Shown: piece by piece, positions 24,908 to 33,570 of the stretch
How positions within the stretch are numbered: position 1 is the stretch's first letter
Layout: the number at the start of each line of letters is the position of its first letter
Program-made: the position numbers and the translations under genes
The notes under the pieces: generated by a model
What the model saw: only the letters and a program-made list of their open reading frames with translations
Databases searched by the model: none
Told to the model about the DNA's origin: nothing
NCBI GenBank assembly: GCA_003221695.1
Contig: QHSX01000042.1
Location: 1-64,000, forward strand
DNA length: 64,000 nucleotides
DNA from: Candidatus Rokuibacteriota bacterium
Lineage (GTDB): Bacteria > Methylomirabilota > Methylomirabilia > Rokubacteriales > CSP1-6
Direction: 5' to 3'

Positions 24908-25276
24908 TTACGCGTGCTTGAGGCCCGAGCCCGTCGACGGCTTCTGGAACCGCGCCTCCAGCGGGGCGCCGACGCCGATCTCCTCGAAGTAGCGCCGGAT
25001 CGGGTCCGTGATCCGGTCGGCGTACGCCTCGAGGACGCGATACGAGATGCCGCGGTGGTAGCTGGCGTGGGGGGACTCGCCCGTTCGCCGGCCGAGGACC
25101 TTGGTGGCGCCGGTCGCCCGGTTGTGGAGGACGAGCCCGAATGTCCCGAGACCGGACGCCCAGTGCTCCGCCTTGTGCAGGCTCAACTCCGTGCAAGCGC
25201 CGCTGATCTCCCAGTCGGGCGCGAACTCGACCAGGGCGAGTTGAAACAGCCGCTGGACTTGCTCCGGAAGCAGCAT
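24908..25276 (-). CDS. Hypothetical protein
   Basis: The frame encodes 122 residues from ATG 25276 (MLLPEQVQRLFQLALVEF). Longer forms from ATG 25327 or GTG 25336 are open. It contains a mixed alpha/beta pattern (FGLVLHNRATGATKVLGR, then YHRGISYRVLEAYADRI) and no motif that I recognise. No strong ribosome-binding site is visible. It is convergent with the HAD gene and divergent from apt. The residue composition looks like real coding sequence. Confidence 0.5.
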   Translation of the reverse strand: MLLPEQVQRLFQLALVEFAPDWEISGACTELSLHKAEHWASGLGTFGLVLHNRATGATKVLGRRTGESPHASYHRGISYRVLEAYADRITDPIRRYFEEIGVGAPLEARFQKPSTGSGLKHA

Positions 25277-25455
25277 GGGTATCTCGTGTCGAGTCCTGCT
25301 GTACCTGCAAAGCAAGTTGAGTGCCATGCTGAGCACCGAACTCGATGGGCATTGGAAAATTCGTGGGTTGAGCGACGGCGCGAGCCGGGGATCCCCGGCG
25401 GTGGTTCTCGCGCGAGCGTCCGTCGAGTGTCACGCGGGCACAGCGGCGCCGCGTC

Positions 25456-25485
25456 TTGCGCGCCGCGGCATTCAGCGCGTAATAA
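25456..25485 (+). promoter_or_regulatory. Candidate promoter of apt
   Basis: TTGCGC at 25456-25461 and TAATAA at 25480-25485 are separated by 18 bp, and the AT-rich box stands out in GC-rich DNA. The distance to the apt ATG (25498) leaves a very short leader. The -35 match is weak. Confidence 0.4.
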
Positions 25486-25497
25486 TATAGGCGCGCG

Positions 25498-26022
25498 ATG
25501 AACATCGCCGACCTCAGGGCGAAGATCCGCGACATCAAGGACTTCCCGACCGAGGGGATTCTCTTCAAGGACATCACCACCCTCCTGAAGGATGGTCCGG
25601 CGTTCCGCTACGTGATCGACCTGCTGGCGGGCCGTTATCAGAAGGAGCGCGTGGACATCGTGGTCGCCGTCGAGTCGCGTGGGTTCATCTTCGGCGGGGC
25701 GCTCGCCCACGAGCTCAGCGCAGGCTTCGTCCCCGTGCGGAAGCTCGGCAAGCTCCCAGGCAAGACCATCGAGGTCGAGTACGAGCTCGAGTACGGACGC
25801 GACGCGCTCGCCATCCACGAGGACGCGATCAGGCCGGGCCAGCGCGTGCTCGCCGTCGACGACCTGCTCGCCACGGGCGGCACGATGGCCGCGACGCTCC
25901 GGCTGATCGAGCAGCTCGGGGGCCACGTCGTCGGCGTGGCGTTCCTGATCGAGCTCGCGTTCCTCCATGGTCGCGGCAAGCTGAAGAACTACCCGTTCCA
26001 TTCCCTCATCGTCTACGACTAA
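25498..26022 (+). CDS. apt: Adenine phosphoribosyltransferase
   Basis: The 174-residue protein matches Apt along its whole length: LRAKIRDIKDFPTEGILFKDITTLL at the N-terminus, VAVESRGFIFGGALAHEL and the PRPP-binding loop RVLAVDDLLATGGTMAA. It converts adenine and PRPP to AMP in purine salvage. The length is normal. A small exported protein gene follows 12 bp later with a ribosome-binding site formed over the apt stop. Confidence 0.95.
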   Translation: MNIADLRAKIRDIKDFPTEGILFKDITTLLKDGPAFRYVIDLLAGRYQKERVDIVVAVESRGFIFGGALAHELSAGFVPVRKLGKLPGKTIEVEYELEYGRDALAIHEDAIRPGQRVLAVDDLLATGGTMAATLRLIEQLGGHVVGVAFLIELAFLHGRGKLKNYPFHSLIVYD

Positions 26023-26034
26023 GGAGGCGTCACG

Positions 26035-26400
26035 GTGCGGATCGCCACACAGCAGGTCGTCCGCGTGTGCGGTGGCGCCACGGTCTTGACCGGCGCCCTC
26101 CTGGCGCTCGGCGTGTGCGCGCCCGGCGCCTCGGCCGAGGAGGCGAAGACGCCGGTCAGCGCGTCGATGATCCTGCGCATCTTCGCCGAGCCCGTCGAGC
26201 CCCGTGTGTCGGCGTTCGATCAGGGGCTCAGAGAGGACGGCCCGCCACGTCGCTCCGCCGAGTGCGAGGCGCAGCCCGACGGCAGCGCCCGGTGCGGCGC
26301 CGGGGCCGGCACCGTCACAATCACCGTCCGGAATCCATGCCCGCCGGGAACGGCCCACTACGAGCCGCCGCCCCTGCCGGGTCGTCGCGCGCGCAACTAG
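26035..26400 (+). CDS. Small exported protein of unknown function
   Basis: The 121-residue protein starts at GTG 26035 with AGGAGG seven bases upstream. It has a hydrophobic signal region (GATVLTGALLALGVCAPGASA). The mature part is short, proline- and glycine-rich and contains two cysteines near CEAQPDGSARCGAG. I recognise no domain. Close spacing to apt suggests co-transcription, but no functional link is evident. Confidence 0.55.
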   Translation: MRIATQQVVRVCGGATVLTGALLALGVCAPGASAEEAKTPVSASMILRIFAEPVEPRVSAFDQGLREDGPPRRSAECEAQPDGSARCGAGAGTVTITVRNPCPPGTAHYEPPPLPGRRARN

Positions 26401-26428
26401 CCTCCGCCGGCCCCGGGGGGAGACGCTC

Positions 26429-27283
26429 ATGACCATCCAGAACGTCGGCGTCATCGGCTGCGGTCTCATGGGCTCGGGCATCGTTCAGGTCGCGGCCCAG
26501 GCGGGGTTCCGCGTGCTCTTCGTCGAGGCGAATGGAGCGCTGGTCGAGCGCGGCCTCGGCCGGCTCCGCGAGACCTTCGAGGGGCTCGTCGCGAAGGGCA
26601 AGCTCGACGCCGCCGCGAAGGACGCGGTGCTCGCGCGCATCGGCGGCACGGCGCGCCTCGAGGACCTGAAGGGATGCGACCTCGTCGTCGAGGCCATGAC
26701 GGAGAACCAGCAGCTCAAGAACGAGACGTTTGCGCAGCTCGATCGGATCTGCCCACCCCACGCGATCCTGGCGACCAACACCTCGTCGTGCAACGTCACG
26801 GCCCTGGCCGCCGCGACCACGCGCCCCCGCCAGGTCCTCGGACTCCACTTCTTCAACCCCGTGCCGCTGATGAAGCTCGTCGAGGTGGCGCGCACGATCC
26901 TGACCGACGAGGCCGTCGTGGCGACGGCGACCGAGTGGGTCCGCACGGTCGGCAAGACCCCCGTCCAGACCAAGGACTCGACGGCCTTCATCGTGAACCG
27001 ACTGCTCGTGCCATACCTGCTCGACGCGGTCCGGCTCTACGAGGGCGGTCTCGCCTCGCTCGAGGACATCGACACGGCGATGAAGCTCGGCTGCGGCTAC
27101 CCCATGGGACCGTTCACGCTCCTGGACCTCGTCGGGCTCGACACCGCCATGTACGTCGCCGAGGTGATGTTCGAGGAGTTCCGCGAGCCTCGCTATGCGC
27201 CGCCGCCGCTCCTCAAGCGCATGGTGCTGGCGGGCCGCCTCGGGCGGAAGACCGGCCGCGGCTTCTACGCCTACACGGGCTAG
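26429..27283 (+). CDS. 3-hydroxyacyl-CoA (3-hydroxybutyryl-CoA) dehydrogenase
   Basis: This 284-residue protein has the NAD-binding motif VGVIGCGLMGSGIVQVAAQAG at the N-terminus, the catalytic-site stretches NTSSCNVTALA and LHFFNPVPLMKLVEV, and the C-terminal domain with GYPMGPFTLLDLVGLD and KTGRGFYAY. Its length fits single-function PaaH/Hbd enzymes that oxidise 3-hydroxyacyl-CoA. Its TAG shares bases with the stop of the convergent ABC permease gene (CTAG). Confidence 0.92.
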   Translation: MTIQNVGVIGCGLMGSGIVQVAAQAGFRVLFVEANGALVERGLGRLRETFEGLVAKGKLDAAAKDAVLARIGGTARLEDLKGCDLVVEAMTENQQLKNETFAQLDRICPPHAILATNTSSCNVTALAAATTRPRQVLGLHFFNPVPLMKLVEVARTILTDEAVVATATEWVRTVGKTPVQTKDSTAFIVNRLLVPYLLDAVRLYEGGLASLEDIDTAMKLGCGYPMGPFTLLDLVGLDTAMYVAEVMFEEFREPRYAPPPLLKRMVLAGRLGRKTGRGFYAYTG

Positions 27284-28557
27284 CCGCAGCGGCCGCGCGC
27301 GAGGGCGAGGGCGCCGGCGGTGCCGGCGACGAGCAGCGGGACGCCGATCCAGTAGCGCTGGCGCTCGCGGGCTCGCGTCCGGAGCGTGCGCAGCACCATC
27401 CGGTCGCCAGCCGCAAGCTCGCTCTGGCCCGCCACGAACTGCCGGAGCCGCTCCGTCGCCTCCTCGTGCATCGCTCGGGCGCCCCAGCGGACCTCCTGCT
27501 GCAGCGCGCGCAGGCGCGCGAGCTCGGCGGTGGCTCGCGCGATCGCGTCACGGCTCTCGCGAGACGTCTCGCGCTCGCGCGGCGTGAGGAACCCGAGCTC
27601 GACGGCGGGCAGGGGCGCCTCGATCCAGTCGAGCCAGACATGGTCCATGCGCGGGAAGAGCGCCAGGAGGAGCCCGGCGAGTCCAACGAGGGCCGAGGCG
27701 CCGACACCGAGCGAGCGGAGCGGTGCGGTGCCGCGCGTGCGGACCGCGCGGCCGAGCCCCCGTGCCGCGAGCGCCAGCGCGACCCCGGCGAGCGCCACGC
27801 CGAAGGTCACGACCACCGTGGCGCCGGTCGGGAGGTCCCAGGCGTAGGAGGCGAAGAGCCCCCCGGCGCTCACCCCGACGCCCACCGCCCAGCCGACGAG
27901 AAGGCGGCCCCGCACGGAGTCGGTGAGCAGCGCGGCGACCGTCGCGGGCACGACGAGATACGAGAAGACGAGGAGCACGCCCGTGACCCGCACCGAGCTC
28001 GTGACCACCAGCCCGAACGAGGCGTAGAAGACGAAGTCCCACGCGCGGACCGCGTGGCGCTGGGCGGCGCCGTCCGGGTCGAACGAGATGAGGAGGAGCG
28101 GGCGGCGCACGGCCCACAGAAGGGCACCGAGCACGGCGTAGAGCAGGGTGAGGGCGCGCACCTCGTCCCCCGTGACGGTCAGGATGCTTCCCACCAGGAG
28201 CTGCTTGATGTGCTCGCTCCCCTGCGGGGCCCGATCCACGACGAGCACGGCCGCCGCGGCCGACACCGCGTAGACGATGCCGATGAGGGCCTCCTGCGGG
28301 ACGCGCGCGCGGCGTGTCCGGCTCCCGGCGAAGAGGCCGGCGCCCGCCAGCGTGAAGACGAGCGCGTACCAGTACGCCGCGTCGCTCTGGATCGCGTGAC
28401 CCGCGAGGAAGGCGACGGTGATCCCCAGGGCCGCCGTCTGGGCGAGCGCCAGGTCCGCGAAGATGACGCCGCGGGCGAGCACGTGGAGCCCGAGGTAGAC
28501 GTGGATCGCGGTGAGGACGAGGCAGGCGACGAAGGGGAGCGCGAGGAACTCGATCAC
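27280..28557 (-). CDS. ZnuB/MntB-type metal ABC transporter permease with unusual C-terminal extension
   Basis: The first ~265 residues of this 425-residue protein are a typical ABC-3 permease with about eight membrane helices (GVIFADLALAQTAALGI near the start, SYLVVPATVAALL). The remaining ~150 residues are not part of that family. They comprise one extra hydrophobic segment, a short acidic linker, a charged helical/coiled-coil stretch (residues ~315-390) and a final membrane segment (IGVPLLVAGTAGALALA). The start is GTG 28557, overlapping the upstream gene stop (GTGA). No ATPase gene is adjacent. Confidence 0.82.
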   Translation of the reverse strand: MIEFLALPFVACLVLTAIHVYLGLHVLARGVIFADLALAQTAALGITVAFLAGHAIQSDAAYWYALVFTLAGAGLFAGSRTRRARVPQEALIGIVYAVSAAAAVLVVDRAPQGSEHIKQLLVGSILTVTGDEVRALTLLYAVLGALLWAVRRPLLLISFDPDGAAQRHAVRAWDFVFYASFGLVVTSSVRVTGVLLVFSYLVVPATVAALLTDSVRGRLLVGWAVGVGVSAGGLFASYAWDLPTGATVVVTFGVALAGVALALAARGLGRAVRTRGTAPLRSLGVGASALVGLAGLLLALFPRMDHVWLDWIEAPLPAVELGFLTPRERETSRESRDAIARATAELARLRALQQEVRWGARAMHEEATERLRQFVAGQSELAAGDRMVLRTLRTRARERQRYWIGVPLLVAGTAGALALARGRCG

Positions 28558-29492
28558 GGTCCGAGCGCCTTGACGAGGCGCCGGACATCGAGCTCGAAGA
28601 GCGACACGTAGTCGCCCGCCTCGGGGTCGGCGCCGACCGAGGAGACGAGCACGACCGCCCGGGCGCCGCCGCGTGCCGCCACCTGGCTCACGAGGGACGC
28701 GTTCGACGACGGCTCCGCGATCAGGAGCCGGACGCGTGCCTCGCGCATCTTCGCCGTGAGCGTGGCGAGCCATGCCGCCGACGGCGGCACGCCGGGCGCG
28801 GGCTCGACGGCGGCGACGACGACGAGCCCGAAGCGCCGGGCGAAGTACGGCCAGCTGTCGTGGACGACGACGGCGCGCGTGCCGCGATAGGGCGCCAGCG
28901 CCAGCGTCCAGCGGGCGAGCGCGGCGTCGAGCCGGACGAGGAAGCGCGCGCGGTTCCGGGCGAAGACGTCACGGTCGTCCGGCGCCAGCCGGACGAGCGC
29001 CTCGAGGATGGCCGCGGTGATCGGCCGCGCGTTCGCGGGATCGAGCCAGTAGTGCGGGTTGCCGAAGCCGTGGACGTGGGCGGCCCCCTCGCGCCTCACG
29101 CGCGGGGTGTCCGTCTGGAGCAGCTCGACCGACTTCGAAACGTCCAGGTCGTGCGGGCTCCCCGGCGCGAAGCGAAGATCGCTCACGACGCGAAGGACGC
29201 GGGCGAGCCAGGGCTCGTGGTCGAGCCCGATCCGCACGAGGAGCGCGGCGGCCTTGAGCTTCGCGAACTGCCCGGGCGTCACCTCGACCGCGTGCGGCTC
29301 GTGCACGGCGGCCGCCAGGCTCTCGACCCGCACGCGCTCGCCGCCGACGGCCTCGGCGAGGGCCCGGAGGTCGGTGGAGGTCGTCACGACGGGGAGCGCG
29401 CCGCCGGCCTGGTGGAAGAGGGGCGCCGCGCCCGCCTCTCGACTCGCCCAGGCCGGGACGGCGGCGAGCAGGGCCAGGAGGGCGGCCCGCAC
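28554..29492 (-). CDS. ZnuA/TroA-type metal-binding ABC transporter substrate-binding protein
   Basis: The 312-residue protein has a signal peptide and the cluster A-I binding protein fold. Candidate metal ligands are His in HEPHAVEVTP and in HVHGFGNPHYWLDP, His in VVVHDSWPYFARRFG and a late Asp near SSVGADPEAGDY. It binds Zn or Mn in this family. It is translated just before the permease gene (4-bp overlap) and starts 1 bp after the stop of the acetamidase-like gene, so the three form one reverse-strand unit. Confidence 0.85.
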   Translation of the reverse strand: MRAALLALLAAVPAWASREAGAAPLFHQAGGALPVVTTSTDLRALAEAVGGERVRVESLAAAVHEPHAVEVTPGQFAKLKAAALLVRIGLDHEPWLARVLRVVSDLRFAPGSPHDLDVSKSVELLQTDTPRVRREGAAHVHGFGNPHYWLDPANARPITAAILEALVRLAPDDRDVFARNRARFLVRLDAALARWTLALAPYRGTRAVVVHDSWPYFARRFGLVVVAAVEPAPGVPPSAAWLATLTAKMREARVRLLIAEPSSNASLVSQVAARGGARAVVLVSSVGADPEAGDYVSLFELDVRRLVKALGP

Positions 29493-29493
29493 G

Positions 29494-30621
29494 CTACGAC
29501 TGCTTGACGAAGACGGACTTCGGGATCATGCAGTGAACGCCCTTCCGCACATCCACCACCTGCGTCACACGACAGTCGCCCACCATCGAGACGAGCGCGT
29601 AGGCCTCGTAGCGGGTCAGCGCCACCATCTTCTGGCTCGCGAGGAAGTCCACGGCCTCGCGGACGGCGTTCACCATCGCACGGTTGAGGTCCTCGTCGAA
29701 GCCCAGCATGATCCAGTGCGTGCTCGTCTCCACGCGCGGCCAGTCGAGCTTTATGTCCTTGCGCACGATGAGCTGCATCACGATCTCCCGGTAGGCGCAC
29801 TCGAGCGCGGTGAGGTTGACCTCGCCGTTGCCCTGGCGGCAGTGGGAGTCGCCCGTCCAGACGAGGCCGCCCTTGAGGAAGATCGGGATGTAGATCCGCG
29901 AGCCTTCCTGGAGCTCGTTGATGTCCATATTCGAGCCGTTCTTCCAGGGTCGGAGCGTCGATACCGGCGCCATCGGATCGGTCGCGCCGCCCTTGCGCGG
30001 CGAGGGGTCCTTCGGGTCGATGCCGACGGCCAGCGTCCCCGGGAACGGCTGCAGGTCGACGACGATGCCGGGCTTGAACTCCGCCTGACGCTTGTCCCAG
30101 TCGAGGTAGAAGTACCTCAGGAAGCCGTCGGGCATCTCGGAGGCGAGGGCGCCGATCGTCGGGAACTCCTTCCCGGGGAGATTGAAGTTCACCCCGAACG
30201 CCTTGGGCGTGATCTTGAGGATCCGGATCTCCATCACGTCGCCAGGCTCGGCGCCGTTCACGTAGATCGGCCCGGTCAGGGAGTGGGGCCCGCCACCCGG
30301 GTTCGCCTTGCGCAGGGCGACGATCTCCTCCATCGTCGTCCCAGGCTGGATCTTGTTGTGCGAGTGCATCATGGTCTCGACCGCGACCGTGTCGCCGGAG
30401 TTGACGACGAGCTTCGGCGGCTCCTTGGGGTCGAGCCAGCCCCACTGCGTCGTCTCGAGCGTCGCCGGCAGCACGTGGTACTTCCCGCCGGAGACGGGGA
30501 CGGTGCGGTCGCGCTTCGATTCGTCCATCTGCTGGGCGGCCGCGTAGAGGCCGGCCGTGAGGACGAGGACGAGGATCGCGAGCGTCGTGACCAGACGCCT
30601 CTTCGCCGTGAGCTCCGCCAT
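29494..30621 (-). CDS. Membrane-anchored or exported acetamidase/formamidase family protein
   Basis: This 375-residue protein has an N-terminal hydrophobic anchor/signal (LVTTLAILVLVLTAGLYAAA). The FmdA/AmdA fold follows: VVNSGDTVAVETMMHSHN, GPIYVNGAEPGDVMEIRIL and GLVWTGDSHCRQGNGEVNLTALE. Family members are metal-dependent amidases for formamide or acetamide. ATG 30621 is set by a GGAAGGAGAGG site rather than the upstream ATG at 30651. An exported form is unusual. It heads an operon with the metal-binding protein and permease. Confidence 0.85.
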   Translation of the reverse strand: MAELTAKRRLVTTLAILVLVLTAGLYAAAQQMDESKRDRTVPVSGGKYHVLPATLETTQWGWLDPKEPPKLVVNSGDTVAVETMMHSHNKIQPGTTMEEIVALRKANPGGGPHSLTGPIYVNGAEPGDVMEIRILKITPKAFGVNFNLPGKEFPTIGALASEMPDGFLRYFYLDWDKRQAEFKPGIVVDLQPFPGTLAVGIDPKDPSPRKGGATDPMAPVSTLRPWKNGSNMDINELQEGSRIYIPIFLKGGLVWTGDSHCRQGNGEVNLTALECAYREIVMQLIVRKDIKLDWPRVETSTHWIMLGFDEDLNRAMVNAVREAVDFLASQKMVALTRYEAYALVSMVGDCRVTQVVDVRKGVHCMIPKSVFVKQS

Positions 30622-30702
30622 GGCGCCTCTCCTTCCATTTCGCCCTGCCACTCGGGTGGACGACCGGACGAGGCCCGATGATCGGCTAGCGACGGGGGAT
30701 CG

Positions 30703-31503
30703 TCAAGAGCGCGCGCGTGCCGACGCGCGTTCCGCCGGCACGAGGCGTGTGTAACGGCCGCGGAGGCTGTCGAAGCGGCGGGCCCGCAGCAGACTCCGGC
30801 GGTGAAGCAGGTAGCGCGCGAGGAGGACGAGGATGGAGAGCCCGTAGGCGGTCGACGCCCAGAAGCTCGCCGACGACGCCTCGGGGAAGTAGCGCGTCGG
30901 CACCGCGATCTCGCCGATCTGGAACCGCGCGGCCACGGCCTGGGCGATGATCTCCTGATCGAAGACGAACCCGTCGGAGTTCAGGGCGAAGTTCACGCGC
31001 TCGAGCACCTCGCGGCGAAACGCGCGGTAGCCGGTGTGATACTCCGAGAGCCGGAGGCCGAAGACCCGGTTCTCGAGCGCGGTGAGGAAGCGGTTCGCGA
31101 CGTACTTCCACCACGGCATCCCCTGCCGGAGCGCCGAGCCCGTCTTGAGCCGCGAGCCCAGCACCACGTCGGCCTCGCCGCGGAGGATCGGCTCGACGAT
31201 CTGGGGGACGAGCCGCGGATCGTACTGGTAGTCGGGGTGGACCATGACGACCACGTCGGCTCCGGCGCGGAGGGCCTCCGCGTAGCAGGTCTTCTGGTTG
31301 GCGCCGTAGCCGTAGTTCCGGTTGTGGACGAAGATCTCGAGCCCGAGCTGCCGGGCGATCTCGAGCGTCGCGTCGGTCGAGCCGTCGTCCACGAGGATCA
31401 CCATGCTGACGGTGTCCTTGGGCAACTCCTCGTACGTCATCCGGAGCGTGCGGCCCGCGTTGTACGCGGGCATCACCACGATGACCTTCGCGTTTGAACT
31501 CAC
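30703..31503 (-). CDS. Family 2 glycosyltransferase (polyprenyl-phosphate mannosyltransferase-like)
   Basis: The 266-residue protein begins at GTG 31503 and enters the GT-A fold at once: VIVVMPAYNAGRTL, ILVDDGSTDAT, and a DxD-like motif in MVHPDYQYDP. After YHTGYRAFRREVL and SDGFVFDQEI, it ends with one hydrophobic segment (FWASTAYGLSILVLLARYLL). This order fits DPM1/dolichol- or undecaprenyl-phosphate glycosyltransferases. It appears monocistronic. Confidence 0.87.
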   Translation of the reverse strand: MSSNAKVIVVMPAYNAGRTLRMTYEELPKDTVSMVILVDDGSTDATLEIARQLGLEIFVHNRNYGYGANQKTCYAEALRAGADVVVMVHPDYQYDPRLVPQIVEPILRGEADVVLGSRLKTGSALRQGMPWWKYVANRFLTALENRVFGLRLSEYHTGYRAFRREVLERVNFALNSDGFVFDQEIIAQAVAARFQIGEIAVPTRYFPEASSASFWASTAYGLSILVLLARYLLHRRSLLRARRFDSLRGRYTRLVPAERASARARS

Positions 31504-31627
31504 GGCGGCGAGTGCGTGCACGGCCGGTGCCAACGAGCGGAGGTGCAGAAACTCAAGGCCTTGTCCGCGGGCGCCGGCCCCGCCGCGTGGCGCCTGACCC
31601 AAAGTTGCACGCCCGGCGTGACGAGAA

Positions 31628-31656
31628 TTGTCAGCGAGCCTGGGGTGGCCGATAAT
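31628..31656 (+). promoter_or_regulatory. Strong sigma-70-type promoter for the acyl-CoA dehydrogenase gene
   Basis: TTGTCA at 31628-31633 (5 of 6 to consensus) and GATAAT at 31651-31656 (5 of 6) are exactly 17 bp apart. Transcription would start near 31663, only a few bases before ATG 31667. This excludes the in-frame ATGs at 31628 and 31655 as starts for that transcript. Confidence 0.65.
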
Positions 31657-31666
31657 GCTTCCGAGA

Positions 31667-32815
31667 ATGCGCGACGTCTTCTCTTTGACCGATGAGCAGC
31701 GCCAGGTGCGCGACCTCGTCCGGGCTCTGGCCCGCGGACGGATCGCGCCGCTCGCCGCGCAGGTGGACGAGACGGAGACGTATCCGACGGACCAGCTCGC
31801 GTGGCTCGGCGCGCAGGGGCTCATGGGGCTCCACATTCCGGAGACCTACGGCGGTGCCGGGCTCGGCGCGCTCGCCTTCTGCCTCGCGGTCGAGGAGATC
31901 GCGTGGGCGTGCGCGTCGACCGCCGTCATCTATCTCGTCCAGTATGCCGGCGGGTTCCCGATCGTCACCGTGGGGAGCGAGGCGCAGAAACGGCGCTACC
32001 TGCCGCGGCTCGCGGCGGGCGAGATCACCGCGGCGTTCTCGCTCTCGGAGCCCGGCGCCGGGTCCGACGCCGGCGCGCTCGCGACGACCGCCGTGCGCCG
32101 GGGCGACCGCTACCTGCTCAACGGGACCAAGCTGTGGGTCACGAACGGCAGTCACGCCGGCGTCATCACCCTGTTCGCCACGGTGGACGGCGGGAGGGGC
32201 AGCCGCGGGGTCACCGCGTTCCTCGTCGAGCCCACGTTCCCCGGCTTCACCCTCGGCAAGCTCGAGCGCAAGCTCGGGATTCGCGGGTCCCCGACCGTCG
32301 CGCTCCACCTGAGCGACTGCGAGGTGCCCGTCGAGAACCGTCTCGGCGACGAGGGCGAGGGGTTCAAGATCGCGCTGCACGCACTCGACGGCTCGCGCCC
32401 GGCCGTGGGCGCCCAGGCCGTCGGCATCGCCCAGGCCGCGCTCGATGCCGCCGTCGGCTACGCCAAAGAGCGGCAGCAGTTCGGCCAGCCGATCGCGACC
32501 TTCCAGGGGATTCAGTTCATGCTCGCGGACATGGCGATGCAGGTGCACGCGGCGCGCCTCATGGTCCACCACGCCGCGGCGCTCCTGGACCGCGGCGCCC
32601 CCCGGACGGCGCTCGAGTCGTCGATGGCCAAGTGCTTCGCGGGCGACGCCGCGATGCGGGTCACGACGGACGCCGTCCAGATCTTCGGCGGCTACGGCTA
32701 CACGCGCGAGTATCCCGTCGAGCGCTTCATGCGCGACGCCAAGATCACGCAGATCTACGAGGGCACGAATCAGATCCAGCGGGTCGTGATCGCGCGCGAG
32801 CTGGTGGGCGCGTAG
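31667..32815 (+). CDS. Acyl-CoA dehydrogenase
   Basis: The 382-residue protein is a complete FAD acyl-CoA dehydrogenase: [33 protein letters not shown], the [19 protein letters not shown] region, and the catalytic base Glu in [10 protein letters not shown] near the end. It would oxidise an acyl-CoA to the enoyl-CoA and pass electrons to ETF. ATG 31667 is preferred because a strong promoter ends just upstream. It closely resembles the protein at 60792-61952, suggesting paralogues. Chain-length specificity is unknown. Confidence 0.93.
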   Translation: MRDVFSLTDEQRQVRDLVRALARGRIAPLAAQVDETETYPTDQLAWLGAQGLMGLHIPETYGGAGLGALAFCLAVEEIAWACASTAVIYLVQYAGGFPIVTVGSEAQKRRYLPRLAAGEITAAFSLSEPGAGSDAGALATTAVRRGDRYLLNGTKLWVTNGSHAGVITLFATVDGGRGSRGVTAFLVEPTFPGFTLGKLERKLGIRGSPTVALHLSDCEVPVENRLGDEGEGFKIALHALDGSRPAVGAQAVGIAQAALDAAVGYAKERQQFGQPIATFQGIQFMLADMAMQVHAARLMVHHAAALLDRGAPRTALESSMAKCFAGDAAMRVTTDAVQIFGGYGYTREYPVERFMRDAKITQIYEGTNQIQRVVIARELVGA

Positions 32816-32822
32816 CCCGCCC

Positions 32823-33491
32823 GTGACGGGCCCTACGGCCGCCATGACCTTCCGTGACCGCACCGACGCGGGGCGGTTGCTCGCCGACGCGCTGGTACCG
32901 GCCCCGGCGCCGCCGTTCGTCGTCGGCGCGATCCCGCGGGGAGGCGTGACGGTCGCGCTGCCCCTCGTCGAGCGGTTCCGCGCGCCGCTCACGCTCGTTT
33001 ACGCGGGCAAGCTGACCGCGGCGGTCGCCCCCGAGTTCGCCTTCGGCGCGCTCGACGCGGACGGCGAGGCGCACGTCGAGGCCGAGTCGGTCGCGATGCT
33101 CGGGCTCTCGCCGGCGGACGTGGAGGAGGCGAAGGCGCGGGTGCGTGGCGAGATCGAGCGCCGGATGGCGGCGTACGGCGCGCCGTCCCTCGGCGCCCAG
33201 CTCCCGGGCCCCGGCGTCGTGCTGGTCGACGACGGCCTCGCCACGGGTCTCACGATGCGCGTCGCGCTCGCGTACGCGCGCCGCCACGGGGCGCGCGAGG
33301 TCACCGTGGCCGTCCCGTGCGCCTCGGCGCAGGCCGCGCGGGAGTTCGAGCGCGCCGCCGATCGCTTCGTGGGCCTCGTCGTCGATCCGGCGTTCCAGGC
33401 CGTCGGCCAGTACTACCTCGACTTCTCGCCCGTGCCGGACGATGAGGTGCGAGCGATGCTCGCCCGCGCGGGAACGGCGTCCGCCCCGTAG
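32823..33491 (+). CDS. Phosphoribosyltransferase-domain protein
   Basis: The 222-residue protein (GTG 32823; ATG 32844 is an alternative) has a type I phosphoribosyltransferase fold: VVGAIPRGGVTVALPL and the PRPP loop VVLVDDGLATGLTM, with EVTVAVPCAS after it. It matches the COG1926 group of predicted phosphoribosyltransferases, whose substrate is not known. It follows the acyl-CoA dehydrogenase by 7 bp. Confidence 0.85.
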   Translation: MTGPTAAMTFRDRTDAGRLLADALVPAPAPPFVVGAIPRGGVTVALPLVERFRAPLTLVYAGKLTAAVAPEFAFGALDADGEAHVEAESVAMLGLSPADVEEAKARVRGEIERRMAAYGAPSLGAQLPGPGVVLVDDGLATGLTMRVALAYARRHGAREVTVAVPCASAQAAREFERAADRFVGLVVDPAFQAVGQYYLDFSPVPDDEVRAMLARAGTASAP

Positions 33492-33536
33492 GCTCACGGC
33501 CATCTGCGTCGTTGACGCCGTGGGGGCGGGGTGTTA

Positions 33537-33550
33537 GATGTCTAGACATC
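33537..33550. promoter_or_regulatory. Palindromic GntR-type operator GATGTCTAGACATC
   Basis: The 14 bases are a perfect inverted repeat. The core TGTCTAGACA fits HutC-subfamily GntR operators (the general GTxTAGACxx form). It lies directly upstream of the ribosome-binding site and GTG start (33571) of a HutC-type regulator, so autoregulation is likely. Confidence 0.7.
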
Positions 33551-33570
33551 CTGACAGCGGGGGGGTCGGC

